Position numbers and translations under genes: made by a program. Shown one piece after another: positions 7,905 to 17,566 of a DNA stretch of 64,000 nt (its first letter is position 1; every line of letters begins with the position of its first letter). Under the pieces are notes generated by a model. The model saw only the letters and a list, made by a program, of their open reading frames with translations. It had not been told where the DNA came from and searched no databases. Source of the stretch: Lysobacter solisilvae (lineage in GTDB: Bacteria > Pseudomonadota > Gammaproteobacteria > Xanthomonadales > Xanthomonadaceae); contig NZ_CP071518.1 of the NCBI RefSeq assembly GCF_016613535.2, forward strand, positions 2,976,001-3,040,000, read 5' to 3'.

Positions 7905-8390
7905 TCAATTCGCCTCGAGCGCGGCGTCCAGGTAGGGGCAGGGGCCGGACTTCGACCCGGCAGGCATATGCATGCGGCCCGCCCGGGGCGACTTCGGTTG
8001 GGGCTCGTTGGCCTGATGAGGCTTCCGGCTTCGCAATGCGGCCCGCTGTGTTCGGGGCAGCGGTCGATTCGCAAGTCGGCCCCGCGGCACTTCAACTGGT
8101 AAACGATCTGCCCGGCGCCAACTACGCAAGAAGCTTGAACAAGAAGCTTCGAGATCCGGTTCAGTCCTGTTTCGGCATTCGTAATGGTGGCGGACGCAAC
8201 GCGTTCGGATACCAGTCAAGCAGTACCGCGACTCAGACCGAGGACGGCGGCGGGGATCTTCGAGAGGTTTCGACGAAAGGGGCCGGCTTCGCGCTGCTGG
8301 ACCCAGTTCCGTGGGATAGCGTACTTCGCATAATGTATATTATGTACATATCCACTGGGCTTCACCCAGGCGAGCCCTCAAGATCCACCC
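7905..8390. other. Intergenic stretch without a recognisable gene
   Basis: About 490 bases between the start of the response regulator and the end of galE. Reading frames here look like chance frames and match nothing I recognise. Two things stand out: a short direct repeat AAGAAGCTT around 8129-8150, and an AT-rich patch at 8329-8350 in otherwise GC-rich sequence that contains an inverted repeat (listed separately). Confidence 0.5.
8329..8344. repeat. AT-rich inverted repeat, possible operator
   Basis: CATAAT-GTAT-ATTATG, a perfect 6+6 inverted repeat, followed by a small palindrome ATGTACAT. The size and AT content resemble binding sites of small winged-helix repressors. No obvious start codon is paired with it, so its target is unclear. 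Confidence 0.35.
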
Positions 8391-9485
8391 TCACGCCGTC
8401 GGCCTGTCCTCGAGTGCCGGTGCCGGCTCGCGCTTTCCGGTCCTGACACGGGTCGGCTCTTCGTATCCGGCCGGATTCAGCGACTGCCATCGCCACGCGT
8501 CCCGGCACATGTCGCGGATGTCGAGTCCCGTTCGCCAGCCCAGCAAGCGGTTGGCCATGGCCGGATCGGCGTAGACCTCGGCAACGTCGCCGGGCCGGCG
8601 GTCGACGATATCGTAAGGAATGTGGCGGCCCGAGACCTCTTCAAAGGCGTGCACCAGTTCCAGCACGCTCACCCCACGGCCCGTGCCCAGGTTGACCGTC
8701 AGGCTCGCATCCCGCCGAACCAGGTAGTCCAGCGCCGACACGTGGGCAGAGGCCAGATCGGTCACGTGCAGGTAGTCCCGCACGCCGGTGCCGTCAGGCG
8801 TCGGGTAGTCGCCGCCAAAGATGCTCAATCTGCGACGTCGCCCCGCAGCCACCTGGCACACGTAGGGCATCAGGTTGTTCGGGACGCCAGTCGGATCCTC
8901 GCCGATCAACCCGGACGGATGCGCTCCGACGGGGTTGAAGTATCGAAGGATCGCGGCCCGGAACGTCGCCCTGGCCGTGCACAGGTCGCCGATCAGCTGC
9001 TCCATGACCAGCTTGGTGCGCCCGTAGGGATTGGTCACGTCCAGACGCGAGGACTCATCCACCGGCACCCGTTCCGGGTCCCCGTATACCGTGGCCGACG
9101 AGCTGAACACCAGCCGGTCGACCTGCGCTTCCTGCATCGCCTGCAGGAGGTTGATCGTGCCGCAGATGTTGTTGTCGAAATATTCCAGCGGCCGGACGCA
9201 GGACTCGCCAACGGCCTTGAGGGCGGCGAAATGCATCACCGCATCGAACCGGTGTCTGGAAAACAGCCGCGTCAGTCCGGCCCGGTTGCGCAGGTCCACG
9301 CGAACGCATTCGATCGGCGAGCCGGTGATGCGCTGCAGGCGCAGCAACACGCGCTGGGAGCTGTTGGCGAAATTGTCGGCGACGACGACGCGGTGGCCTC
9401 GCTCGACCAATGCCACGCAGGCGTGACTGCCGATGTAGCCCGCGCCACCGCACACGAGAACGCTCTTGGGTGCCTGGTCCGCCAT
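8391..9485 (-). CDS. galE: UDP-glucose 4-epimerase
   Basis: Extended short-chain dehydrogenase/reductase of 364 residues that interconverts UDP-glucose and UDP-galactose (or the N-acetyl forms). The NAD-binding motif CGGAGYIGSHA is at residues 12-22; the Ser/Thr of SSSATVYG and the Tyr-x3-Lys of NPYGRTKLVM form the catalytic set, and VRDYLHVTDLA is a GalE hallmark. I choose the ATG at 9485 (MADQAPKS) because the longer frame upstream shows no family similarity. It is transcribed away from the main exopolysaccharide operon that starts at 9670, and probably supplies galactose-type nucleotide sugar for it. Confidence 0.9.
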   Translation of the reverse strand: MADQAPKSVLVCGGAGYIGSHACVALVERGHRVVVADNFANSSQRVLLRLQRITGSPIECVRVDLRNRAGLTRLFSRHRFDAVMHFAALKAVGESCVRPLEYFDNNICGTINLLQAMQEAQVDRLVFSSSATVYGDPERVPVDESSRLDVTNPYGRTKLVMEQLIGDLCTARATFRAAILRYFNPVGAHPSGLIGEDPTGVPNNLMPYVCQVAAGRRRRLSIFGGDYPTPDGTGVRDYLHVTDLASAHVSALDYLVRRDASLTVNLGTGRGVSVLELVHAFEEVSGRHIPYDIVDRRPGDVAEVYADPAMANRLLGWRTGLDIRDMCRDAWRWQSLNPAGYEEPTRVRTGKREPAPALEDRPTA

Positions 9486-9669
9486 CAACGCCCCCGCCCA
9501 TGTGATGCCATCTGCTTGGGAGAACGCGGAAAGCTTCCATGGTCGTCCAGCCGGTGCAGGTCCCCCCTGCCCCACGGTCGCCTGTCCGTGAACAGGCTCG
9601 ATTGGCGTTAGCCATTGCACGGTGCCGCAACCGCGCGCATTCGACCAAGTCGTTCCGAGGGAGGCTCGC

Positions 9670-10965
9670 TTGGCAACCACAACCCCCCTGGCCAGTCTGG
9701 ACCAGGCCCGTGTCGCCGTGATCGGGCTGGGCTATGTAGGCCTGCCGCTCGCCGCTGCGTTTGGCAGGCACTTTCCGACCGTGGGCTTCGACATCGACGC
9801 CGCACGCGTGGGCCAGCTCAAGGCCGGCCACGACCACACCCGCGAACTTTCGCCAGAAGGCCTGCGAGAAGCCGACAAACTTGAATTCAGCAGCGACCCT
9901 GCAGCTCTCGCAGGCTGCAACGTGTTCATCGTCACGGTGCCCACGCCGATCGATGAATACAAGCGTCCGGACCTGCACCCGCTGGAGTCGGCCAGCCGGA
10001 CCGTCGGGCGCGCCATCGGGCGCGGCGGCATCGCGATCTACGAGTCGACGGTCTATCCGGGCGCGACCGAGGAGATCTGCATTCCCATCGTGGAGCGCGA
10101 GTCGGGCCTGGTCTTCAACCAGGACTTCTACGCCGGTTACAGTCCCGAGCGCATCAATCCCGGCGATCCCAAGCACCGGCTGGAGACCATCATGAAGGTC
10201 ACCTCGGGCTCGACCCCCGAAGCCGCGGCATTCGTCGACGCTCTCTACACAAGGATCATCAATGCGGGCACCCACAAGGCCTCCAGCATCCGCGTGGCAG
10301 AAGCCGCCAAGGTGATCGAGAACATCCAGCGCGACGTCAACATCGCGCTGATCAACGAATTGGCGCTGATTTTCCACCGCATGGACATCGACACGCACGA
10401 AGTCCTCGAAGCCGCCGGCACCAAGTGGAACTTCCTGCCGTTCCGGCCGGGGCTGGTAGGTGGCCATTGCATCGGCGTGGATCCCTACTACCTCACTCAC
10501 AAGACCCAGCAGATCGGCTACCACCCCGACATGATCCTGGCCGGGCGCCGTATCAACGACGGCATGGGCAGCCATGTGGCGCGGCGCGTTATCAAGCTCA
10601 TGCGCCAGCGCAACCACGACATGAACCAGCCTCGCGTGCTGATACTTGGGCTGGCATTCAAGGAGAACTGCCCGGACCTGCGAAACACCAAGGTGATCGA
10701 CATCATCCGCGAGCTGCGCAGTTTCAACGCGACCGTCGACGTGCATGATCCCTGGGTCGACGCGGGGCTGGCGCAGCACGAATACGGGGTGGAGCTGGTC
10801 TCCGAACCACAGTCCGGACAGTACGACGCCGTGGTGCTCGCGGTGGCCCATGGCCAGTTCATCGACATGGGCGCCGACCGCATCCGTGGCTTCGGCGCGC
10901 CCAATGCCGTCCTCTTCGACGTCAAGCGGGCCCTGCCGCGGGCGCAAATCGACGGGTGCCTGTAG
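9670..10965 (+). CDS. UDP-N-acetylhexosamine 6-dehydrogenase (TviB/WbpO type)
   Basis: NAD-dependent nucleotide-sugar dehydrogenase of 431 residues of the Vi-antigen TviB/WbpO kind, expected to oxidise C6 of UDP-GlcNAc or UDP-GalNAc to the uronate. The Rossmann motif [12 protein letters not shown] is near the N-terminus, [13 protein letters not shown] and [14 protein letters not shown] (catalytic cysteine) mark the family, and the C-terminal UDP-binding domain has [15 protein letters not shown]. The favoured start is the TTG at 9670, which has GAGGGAGG five bases upstream; a GTG at 9622 in frame lacks such a site. It opens the rightward exopolysaccharide operon and is followed after two bases by an epimerase gene, together making an N-acetylated or plain galacturonate-type donor (inference). 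Confidence 0.88.
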   Translation: MATTTPLASLDQARVAVIGLGYVGLPLAAAFGRHFPTVGFDIDAARVGQLKAGHDHTRELSPEGLREADKLEFSSDPAALAGCNVFIVTVPTPIDEYKRPDLHPLESASRTVGRAIGRGGIAIYESTVYPGATEEICIPIVERESGLVFNQDFYAGYSPERINPGDPKHRLETIMKVTSGSTPEAAAFVDALYTRIINAGTHKASSIRVAEAAKVIENIQRDVNIALINELALIFHRMDIDTHEVLEAAGTKWNFLPFRPGLVGGHCIGVDPYYLTHKTQQIGYHPDMILAGRRINDGMGSHVARRVIKLMRQRNHDMNQPRVLILGLAFKENCPDLRNTKVIDIIRELRSFNATVDVHDPWVDAGLAQHEYGVELVSEPQSGQYDAVVLAVAHGQFIDMGADRIRGFGAPNAVLFDVKRALPRAQIDGCL

Positions 10966-10967
10966 CC

Positions 10968-11972
10968 ATGCGCGTGCTGGTCACCGGTGCTGCAGGATTC
11001 ATCGGCTCCAGCCTCAGCCAGGTGCTGCTGGAACGCGGCGACCAAGTCCTCGGCCTCGATAACCTGAACGCCTATTACGACCCGCGCCTCAAGCAGGCGC
11101 GGCTGGACCGCCTGCTGCCGTACAAGAACTTCAGCTTTGTGCGTGCCAGTCTCGAGGACCGCCCTGCCGTGGAAGCGGCCTTCGATTCCTTCGGGCCCCA
11201 GCGCGTGGTCAACCTGGCCGCGCAGGCCGGCGTGCGCTATTCGCTGGAGAACCCGCAGGCCTACGTGGACAGCAACATCACGGGGTTCCTGAACATCCTG
11301 GAGGCCTGCCGGCACCGCCACGTCGAGCACCTGGTGTACGCCTCTTCCAGTTCCGTCTATGGCGCGAACCGGAAACTGCCGTTCTCGGTCGAGGACAACG
11401 TCGACCATCCGGTGAGCATGTACGCGGCTACCAAGAAGGCCAACGAACTGATGGCGCACACCTACAGCCACCTGTTCGGTCTGCCGACCACCGGGCTGCG
11501 CTTCTTTACCGTTTATGGCCCGTGGGGCCGGCCGGACATGGCGCTGTTCCTGTTTACCCGGAAGATCCTGGCAGGCGAACCGATCGAAGTGTTCAACCAC
11601 GGCCGCCACAGCCGGGATTTCACCTACATCGACGACATCGTGGAAGGCGTCGTGCGCACGCTGGACCAGGTGGCGGCGCCCTCGCCCGCCGCCGATGGCC
11701 CGGCTTCACCAGCCACCTCGCACGCACCCTACCGGCTCTACAACATCGGCAACCACCAGCCAGTGGAGCTGCTTCGCTACATCGAGGTGCTCGAGCAGTG
11801 CCTGGGCCGCAAGGCCGAGCGCCGGCTCCTGCCGCTGCAGCCGGGCGACGTCCCCGACACCTGGGCCGATGTCGAAGCCCTCAGCCGCGACGTGGGCTAC
11901 CGCCCCGCCACCCCGATCGAGGTCGGCGTGGCCCGTTTCGTCGAGTGGTACCTGCAGTATCACGGCGGCTGA
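10968..11972 (+). CDS. UDP-uronate 4-epimerase-like SDR protein
   Basis: Extended SDR epimerase of 334 residues. It has the NAD site [12 protein letters not shown], the [15 protein letters not shown] and [13 protein letters not shown] segments typical of UDP-glucuronate 4-epimerases (Cap1J/LspL/GAE group), the SSSSVYG serine, and [12 protein letters not shown] supplying the Tyr-x3-Lys pair. It follows the dehydrogenase by two bases, so the pair should convert a UDP-sugar to its uronate and then invert C4. Given the N-acetylhexosamine type of the dehydrogenase, UDP-GlcNAcA to UDP-GalNAcA is possible but cannot be told from UDP-GlcA to UDP-GalA by eye. The ATG at 10968 is preferred over a GTG 12 bases earlier that would overlap the preceding gene. 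Confidence 0.85.
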   Translation: MRVLVTGAAGFIGSSLSQVLLERGDQVLGLDNLNAYYDPRLKQARLDRLLPYKNFSFVRASLEDRPAVEAAFDSFGPQRVVNLAAQAGVRYSLENPQAYVDSNITGFLNILEACRHRHVEHLVYASSSSVYGANRKLPFSVEDNVDHPVSMYAATKKANELMAHTYSHLFGLPTTGLRFFTVYGPWGRPDMALFLFTRKILAGEPIEVFNHGRHSRDFTYIDDIVEGVVRTLDQVAAPSPAADGPASPATSHAPYRLYNIGNHQPVELLRYIEVLEQCLGRKAERRLLPLQPGDVPDTWADVEALSRDVGYRPATPIEVGVARFVEWYLQYHGG

Positions 11973-12054
11973 CAGGCAGACCGACTCACCCATCGGGTTG
12001 GCCGGCCGGCCTGACCCTCGGCGTTGTTCAGTAGGGGTCAATTGGAGAATTGCC

Positions 12055-12669
12055 ATGCGTGTCGCGTCTGCCCTTTGGGCCTTGTGCCTGACCGTCCTGC
12101 TTTCCAGCTGCGCGTCTTCCCCCAGCCTGATGTCGGGCACGCCACCGGCACCGCCGGCCGCCGACGCCTATCTGATCGGCGTGGACGACATGGTTCAGGT
12201 ATCGGTGTGGCGCAATCCGGAACTGGGGGTCACCGCACCCGTCCGGCCGGACGGCATGATTTCCGTGCCGCTGGTCGGCGATGTCGTTGCAGGCGGCCGT
12301 ACGCCCGATGACGTGGCCAAGGACCTGCAGGCCAAGCTGGGTGCCTACGTCCGTGAGCCCCAGGTGACGGTCATCCTCACCGAACTGCGCAGCCACGAAT
12401 ACCTGTCGCGCGTCCGCGTCACCGGAGCGGTCCGCCAGCCAGTCTCCATTCCGTACCGGCAGGGCATGACGGTGCTCGATGCGGTGCTCGCCGCCGGCGG
12501 CATCACCGAATTCGCTGCCCCCGACCGTTCCAGCCTGCACCGCAAGACGGGCGACAGCGCGCAGGCCTACGGCGTGCATCTGGACAGCATCCTCAACAAC
12601 GGGGACCTGAGCACCAACTACAAAGTGGCGCCGGGCGACGTGATCACGGTTCCGGAGCGGCTGCTGTGA
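12055..12669 (+). CDS. Polysaccharide export outer-membrane lipoprotein (Wza/EpsE-like)
   Basis: Short Wza-family export protein of 204 residues. A lipoprotein signal peptide ends in the lipobox LLSSC (Cys22 region), followed by the Poly_export domain (YLIGVDDMVQVSVWRNPEL, then PDGMISVPLVGDV) and a SLBB domain (RVRVTGAVRQPVSIPYRQG). It lacks the extra C-terminal domains of long Wza and is the compact form found in exosortase-A type clusters. Its last bases overlap the next gene by four. It should form the periplasmic and outer-membrane ring for polysaccharide export, working with the chain-length protein encoded next and the beta-barrel protein encoded at 14985. Confidence 0.9.
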   Translation: MRVASALWALCLTVLLSSCASSPSLMSGTPPAPPAADAYLIGVDDMVQVSVWRNPELGVTAPVRPDGMISVPLVGDVVAGGRTPDDVAKDLQAKLGAYVREPQVTVILTELRSHEYLSRVRVTGAVRQPVSIPYRQGMTVLDAVLAAGGITEFAAPDRSSLHRKTGDSAQAYGVHLDSILNNGDLSTNYKVAPGDVITVPERLL

Positions 12670-14249
12670 ACAATGCGTACCGGCAACTGCCAGGCCCCGG
12701 GCCCCAGGCCCTGCCGGCGCTCACCCTGCTGCCGCTTGCATACCGCGAGTTCCGCCGGTACCTGCTGCCGCTGGCGACGATCTTCGCGGTCGTGGCGTTG
12801 TTCTTCCTGGCGTGGGGCCTGATCAATCCGCCTTCGTACAAGTCCTCGGCCACCGTCCTGGTCCAGGACAACGCGCCGGTCACCCCGCTGCTGGAAGGCC
12901 GCGCCGCCGCGCCGTCCGACGCGGCACGGGTCACCATCACCCGCGAAATCCTGTTCGGCCGTCGCGTGATGGACGACGTCCTGAAAGCCGGCGGCTGGAA
13001 GGAAGGCGAGCTCAGCCCCCTGGAAAAAGACCAGACCATCAAGTCCATCATCGGCCGCACTGAGGTCGTCGTGACCGAACGCACGCAGGTCCGCTCCACG
13101 GATCCCAAGCTGAGCGTGGTCAAGATCACGTACACCGACTCCGACCCCCAGCGGGCGTACGCCGTCGCGAAGCGATTCTCGGAGGCGCTGATCGAACAGG
13201 TCCTCGCATCCAAGTCGCAGGCCAGCGAGTCGGCCTATCAGTTCATCGACGCGCAGGTCGAGCAATACCAGAAGTCACTGGCCGAGGCCGACCGGAAGCT
13301 GCGCGACTACCGTTCCTCCAATCCCGATGCCCTGCCCGGCGTCGACACCGACGTGGCGGCCCGGATAGGGGAACTGCGCCGCGCGGTCGACAATGCCAGC
13401 ATGGATCTGGCCGATGTCGGCGCCCAGGAAGGCCAGGTGATGAGCCTGCTTTCCCGCGAAAGCCCTGTCTCCACCATCTCCCGCGCGACCCAATCCAACA
13501 TGCAGGTGGCGGGACTACAGGCTGAACTCGACAAGCTCAGGCTGAGTTACACCGACCAGCATCCCGACGTGGTTCGGCTGCGCAACCAGATTCGCGACGC
13601 CCAGTCGCAGGCGCGTTCGGCAGGCGGCGGCTCCACCGTGCTGCCCGGCTCAACGCCGTCGATGAATCCCGTGTACACGCAGCTGCGGTCGCAGCTGGCG
13701 GAGGTCCGCCGCCAGGGTGCCGCCGCGGCCTCACGCGTCGCCACCGCCCAGGCGCTCCTGCGGCAGGAACTCGACCGCAGCCGCACGATGCTGGGAACGC
13801 AGGGTGAAGTGGATGCATTGACGCGCGCGCACAACGTGAACCGCGAGATGTACGAAGACCTGCTGACGCGCCGCGAGAACGCGCGCGTGTCGATGAGCCT
13901 GGATGCCGACGGCCGCAGCCTGGGCTTCCAGATCCAGGAACCAGCCTCGGTGCCGCTGCAGGCCAGCGGGTTGCGCCTTGCGCATTTCGCGATGGCCGGA
14001 CTCGCCCTGGCTGTCGCCATTCCGCTGCTGCTGTTGTCGATGGTCGTCAAACATGACCCGCGCGTGCGCGTGCCCCTGCAGATCGAGCGCGAAGCCGGCC
14101 TGCCCGTGCTGGGAACCATCCCGCTGCACCTGTCGCAAGCACAGACCATCCAACGCACCCGGCATATCAAACTCGGGACGGCGCTGTTCGCGGCCGTCCC
14201 GGCGCTCTACATCCTCGCCTACCTGCTCAGAATGGCGGACGTCCTGTGA
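12666..14249 (+). CDS. Polysaccharide chain-length determinant (Wzz/GNVR type)
   Basis: Inner-membrane polysaccharide co-polymerase of 527 residues without a kinase domain. An N-terminal Wzz domain has its first membrane helix at about residues 36-57, a long periplasmic coiled-coil region runs from about 170 to 400, and a GNVR-type C-terminal part (RAHNVNREMYEDLLTRRENA) precedes further membrane helices near 437-459 and 502-522. GTG start, overlapping the export lipoprotein gene by four bases, and a four-base overlap with the next gene: a translationally coupled export module. It likely sets chain length and couples the polymerase to the outer-membrane exit pore. Confidence 0.88.
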   Translation: MNNAYRQLPGPGPQALPALTLLPLAYREFRRYLLPLATIFAVVALFFLAWGLINPPSYKSSATVLVQDNAPVTPLLEGRAAAPSDAARVTITREILFGRRVMDDVLKAGGWKEGELSPLEKDQTIKSIIGRTEVVVTERTQVRSTDPKLSVVKITYTDSDPQRAYAVAKRFSEALIEQVLASKSQASESAYQFIDAQVEQYQKSLAEADRKLRDYRSSNPDALPGVDTDVAARIGELRRAVDNASMDLADVGAQEGQVMSLLSRESPVSTISRATQSNMQVAGLQAELDKLRLSYTDQHPDVVRLRNQIRDAQSQARSAGGGSTVLPGSTPSMNPVYTQLRSQLAEVRRQGAAAASRVATAQALLRQELDRSRTMLGTQGEVDALTRAHNVNREMYEDLLTRRENARVSMSLDADGRSLGFQIQEPASVPLQASGLRLAHFAMAGLALAVAIPLLLLSMVVKHDPRVRVPLQIEREAGLPVLGTIPLHLSQAQTIQRTRHIKLGTALFAAVPALYILAYLLRMADVL

Positions 14250-14998
14250 ACCAACTCCACGATCCCATGGCCGACCAAGTGCCCTTGAACCAGGCCCCGG
14301 ACGACAACCGGCAGGTCGTGCGCCGAAGCGAACCTCTGTCGCTGACGCCGGCGCAACTGGCCGAACGCGCCATCATCCCCTACGTGGATGGCGCCAACCG
14401 ACAGCTCGTCGACTCCTTCCGCGAGCTCCGTACACGTCTGCTGGCCACTTCAAACGACAACTTCATCACCCTCATCGCCCCTGTCACCGAAGGGTGTGGT
14501 GGCGGCTTCGTCGCCCGCAACCTCGCACTTGCGATGACATTCGACCAGGCCCGCTCTTCACTGCTGATCGACTGCAACCTGCGTCAGCCGTCGCAGCATG
14601 CGGCGATGAAGATCGACACGCCGCGCGGTGGTCTCCTCGACTATCTCGAGAACCCCGATGCGACCGTCGAAAGCATGATGTACAGCACCGGGATTCCGCG
14701 ACTGAGCCTGATTCCCGCGGGACGATCGGGCCTCGGTGGCATGGAGATCGAGCACTTCTCTTCGTTCCGCATGCGACTGCTGCTGGATTCGCTGCGCAGC
14801 AGCCACGCCGATCGCTACATTTTCCTCGACGGCCCGCCCACATTGGGCGCGCCCGATGCACGGATGTTGTCGGAGCTGGCGGATGTAGTGGTCCTCGTCG
14901 CGGGCTATGGGCGCAATACCGTGGCCGATATCACTGCCGCCGCCGGAAATTTCGATCCGCAGAAATTTGCCGGCGTGGTGTTCAATGAAAACGGCTGA
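14246..14998 (+). CDS. EpsG/CpsD-like ATPase partner with degenerate Walker A
   Basis: A 250-residue protein of the tyrosine-autokinase/MinD-like fold encoded, as expected, directly after the chain-length determinant. The N-terminal SFRELRTRLL segment and the Walker A' strand SSLLIDCNLRQPSQ are present, and the C-terminal half has ADRYIFLDGPPTLG and ELADVVVLVAGYGRN. The P-loop itself, however, reads TEGCGGGFVARNLA where active kinases have G-x-GK[S/T]; the lysine and Ser/Thr are missing. There is also no tyrosine-rich tail. It probably acts as a structural or regulatory partner of the chain-length protein and not as an ATP-dependent kinase (inference). Overlaps the preceding gene by four bases and the next by fourteen. 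Confidence 0.8.
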   Translation: MNQLHDPMADQVPLNQAPDDNRQVVRRSEPLSLTPAQLAERAIIPYVDGANRQLVDSFRELRTRLLATSNDNFITLIAPVTEGCGGGFVARNLALAMTFDQARSSLLIDCNLRQPSQHAAMKIDTPRGGLLDYLENPDATVESMMYSTGIPRLSLIPAGRSGLGGMEIEHFSSFRMRLLLDSLRSSHADRYIFLDGPPTLGAPDARMLSELADVVVLVAGYGRNTVADITAAAGNFDPQKFAGVVFNENG

Positions 14999-16322
14999 CA
15001 GTGACAAGGCCCCGACGCGTCGCCTCCGCCGGCGCCTGACCGCCATCCATGTCGCTTTGCTCCTCGCGGGGCTGGCGGGCAACGCCCACGCAGCGCGCCT
15101 AAACTACCAGATCGAACTGTCGGGGCTGTACAGCGACAACATCGACCTGAGCGAGGATGACCAGAACACGGAAACGGTACTGATCCCCCGCCTGCTTTTT
15201 GACTTCAAGGAAGAAGGTTCGGCGGTCGAGGTGGAGGCCCGCGGCCAGATCGAGCGTCGCCGCTACCTGCAGAATCGATACGACAACGAGACTCGCGCCG
15301 AATTTGCCGGGCAGCTCAACTGGACGGTCATCCCGCAGCGCCTCCATTTCGTGGCGGAGGACTACCTGACCGAGGAGCCGATCAATTTCCGTGATGGCCG
15401 TTACCCCGGCAACCTGCAGAGGGTCAACATCTTCATCGCCGGGCCCAGCCTGTTCGCCAGGATGGGGCCGGCCACGCAGTTCCAGCTCGACCTTCGCGCC
15501 GCCGACAGCCAGGCCGAAGTGGCCACTGGATTCGACGGCAGCCGCTATATCGCCGCCGCGGTGCTCCAGCGCGACATGACGCCCACCACGACGGGCTCAT
15601 TCCACCTGACGACGACCAAGGCGCAGTTCGACGATGTGACAGAAGCCGTGGACTTCAAGCGCCATGATGGCTTCGTCCGACTGCAGGGACAGCGTCGCGA
15701 CACCGAGTACGAGTTGGACCTGGGTTATTCGCGCCTGGATCGCGAGCTCGCGGACGACGAATCGATGACCATTTTCCGGGCAACGGTTCAGTCCCAGCTG
15801 AGCTCGCGCAGCCGCCTTCGATTCCGTCTCCGGCACGAGTTCTCCGATGAAGTGCAGGACATGGTCGTACGCCTGAGCGATCCCGATGAAGCGCTGATTC
15901 CCGACCTGCTGGACGTGTCCTCGTCACTGGTGAGCGCCGGCGTTTACGAGCAGCGCGCGGCTGAACTGGATTATCGCTACACCGGCGAACGGGTGATGCT
16001 GCGGCTGCGTCCGATCTACCGGCGGCTGAGCTACCTCGACCGGACCGATGCCGACCGCAGCGAACGAGGCATCTTCTTCCAGGCGGACTATCGGTTGCGT
16101 CCGCTGGTCACCGTGTTCATCGGCGGGTCGTTCCGCAAGCGCGACTTCGATTCGATCGACGAGCGCGACCACGATCGCGTCATTCGCGTCGGCTTCGACC
16201 AGCAGTTGAGCCGACATTGGGGCTGGCGCGCCGAGGCGCTGAGGAACGAGCGCGATTCCAACCTGCCTGACCCGCGCTACAAGGAGAACGCGGTACAGGT
16301 GACCGTCTGGTGGAAGCGCTGA
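14985..16322 (+). CDS. Outer-membrane beta-barrel protein of the exopolysaccharide locus
   Basis: Predicted outer-membrane protein of 445 residues. A cleavable signal peptide (hydrophobic stretch about 20-35, ending NAHAARL) precedes sequence made of alternating hydrophobic/polar strands rich in Arg, Asp and aromatic residues, with the final residues VTVWWKR typical of a closing barrel strand. It resembles the large barrels associated with exosortase-A/PEP-CTERM exopolysaccharide clusters. The start at 14985 lies inside the end of the preceding ATPase-like gene, so translation is probably coupled. Likely role: outer-membrane component in polysaccharide secretion alongside the small Wza lipoprotein, which lacks its own long translocon. 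Function is inferred from context. Confidence 0.75.
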   Translation: MKTADSDKAPTRRLRRRLTAIHVALLLAGLAGNAHAARLNYQIELSGLYSDNIDLSEDDQNTETVLIPRLLFDFKEEGSAVEVEARGQIERRRYLQNRYDNETRAEFAGQLNWTVIPQRLHFVAEDYLTEEPINFRDGRYPGNLQRVNIFIAGPSLFARMGPATQFQLDLRAADSQAEVATGFDGSRYIAAAVLQRDMTPTTTGSFHLTTTKAQFDDVTEAVDFKRHDGFVRLQGQRRDTEYELDLGYSRLDRELADDESMTIFRATVQSQLSSRSRLRFRLRHEFSDEVQDMVVRLSDPDEALIPDLLDVSSSLVSAGVYEQRAAELDYRYTGERVMLRLRPIYRRLSYLDRTDADRSERGIFFQADYRLRPLVTVFIGGSFRKRDFDSIDERDHDRVIRVGFDQQLSRHWGWRAEALRNERDSNLPDPRYKENAVQVTVWWKR

Positions 16323-16337
16323 CGGCGCGGGGGTGCC

Positions 16338-17474
16338 ATGCTCGAAATCCTGCTCTGGGCCGCGCTGCTGCTGCTTGCCTACATCTACGCCGGCTATCCG
16401 CTTCTTGCGATCGCCCTCGCCCGCATCCGTCCGCGTCCCACGCGCAAGGCGCCCCCGACTGCGACGGTGACCGTGATCGTCACCGCGTACAACGAACAGG
16501 CCAGCATCGAACAGAAGCTGCGCAACGTCCTGGCCCTGGACTACCCGCGTGACCGGGTCGATGTCATCGTCTCCTCGGATGCATCCAGCGACGCCACCGA
16601 CGAGCTCGTGCGCGGATTCGGTGCGCCCCAGGTGCGTCTGCTGCGCGTGGAAGGGCGCCTGGGCAAGACGGCATGCCAGAACGCCGCGGCCGCCGTCGCC
16701 ACCGGAGACGTACTGCTTTTCACCGACGCCACGACGCGTCTGGAAGCGCACGCGCTTGGCGAGATCTGCAGCAATTTCCAGGACCCCTCCGTGGGCTGCG
16801 TGGCCGGCCGCCTCACCTACGTCGCAGCCGGCGACGACGCAACCGGCAAGGGCGGAACCTCGTACTGGAACTACGAGACACGCCTGCGCATGGCCGAAAG
16901 CGCGCTGGGCTCGCTGATTGGCGTCTCGGGCTGCCTGTACGCGGTCCGGCGCTCGGCCTACCGCCCTATTCCGCCGGATCTCATCAGCGATTTCGTCACT
17001 GCGATGGTGGTCCGCGGTCAAGGCCTGCGCACGGTGCTCGAGCCGGCGGCCGTGTGCTACGAGGACACGCTGGACCGGCCCGATCGCGAACTGTCGATGC
17101 GCGTGCGGGTGGGCATCCGAAGCCTGGTGGCCCTCGCCAGCCAGAAGGAGTTCCTCGATCCGCGCCGCTATGGCGCATTCGCATGGCAGCTGTGGTCCCA
17201 CAAGGTGCTGCGCTACCTGTCACCGGTGTTCTGGGCGGTGGCTCTGCTGGCCAACGCAGCACTGGCCCTCCAGGGGCGCTACGTGTGGATGCTGGCGATG
17301 CAACTGGCGCTTCTGGTTGCAGGACTGCTGGGGTTCACGCCATTGCGTGGAGCCGCAAAGTCGCGATGGCTGGCCCAGCCCTACTACTTCGTGCTCACCA
17401 ACGTAGCGTCCGCGCTGAGCCTGTTCAGGTATCTGCGCGGCGAACGGATCGTCACCTGGACGCCGCTGCGCTGA
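16338..17474 (+). CDS. Membrane-bound family 2 glycosyltransferase
   Basis: GT2 enzyme of 378 residues. A short N-terminal membrane helix (about 4-24) leads into the GT-A fold beginning ATVTVIVTAYNEQASI; the nucleotide-binding DASSDAT, the metal-binding FTDATTRLE (in the DXD position) and the later acceptor motif ISDFVTAMVVRGQG are seen. Two to three membrane helices follow near residues 290-345. This is the architecture of processive or lipid-linked GT2 enzymes that extend undecaprenyl-linked oligosaccharides at the cytoplasmic face. It starts 16 bases after the barrel gene in the same operon. The donor and acceptor sugars cannot be told from sequence. Confidence 0.85.
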   Translation: MLEILLWAALLLLAYIYAGYPLLAIALARIRPRPTRKAPPTATVTVIVTAYNEQASIEQKLRNVLALDYPRDRVDVIVSSDASSDATDELVRGFGAPQVRLLRVEGRLGKTACQNAAAAVATGDVLLFTDATTRLEAHALGEICSNFQDPSVGCVAGRLTYVAAGDDATGKGGTSYWNYETRLRMAESALGSLIGVSGCLYAVRRSAYRPIPPDLISDFVTAMVVRGQGLRTVLEPAAVCYEDTLDRPDRELSMRVRVGIRSLVALASQKEFLDPRRYGAFAWQLWSHKVLRYLSPVFWAVALLANAALALQGRYVWMLAMQLALLVAGLLGFTPLRGAAKSRWLAQPYYFVLTNVASALSLFRYLRGERIVTWTPLR

Positions 17475-17566
17475 GGCAATCGCTCTGAATCGCAGGCAGC
17501 CGGGTGGCCTCGACTGGCCGTCGCCCCTGCCCCGAACCGTTTGCACTTACACCAGGATTCGAGCTG

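Noticed and set aside
9604..9618. Sigma-54-like promoter (TGGC...TTGCA) upstream of the UDP-HexNAc dehydrogenase gene
   Set aside because: The GG and GC elements are 11 bases apart; sigma-54 promoters require 10, and this spacing is strict. Attractive because exosortase-A loci are often sigma-54 dependent, but not supported.
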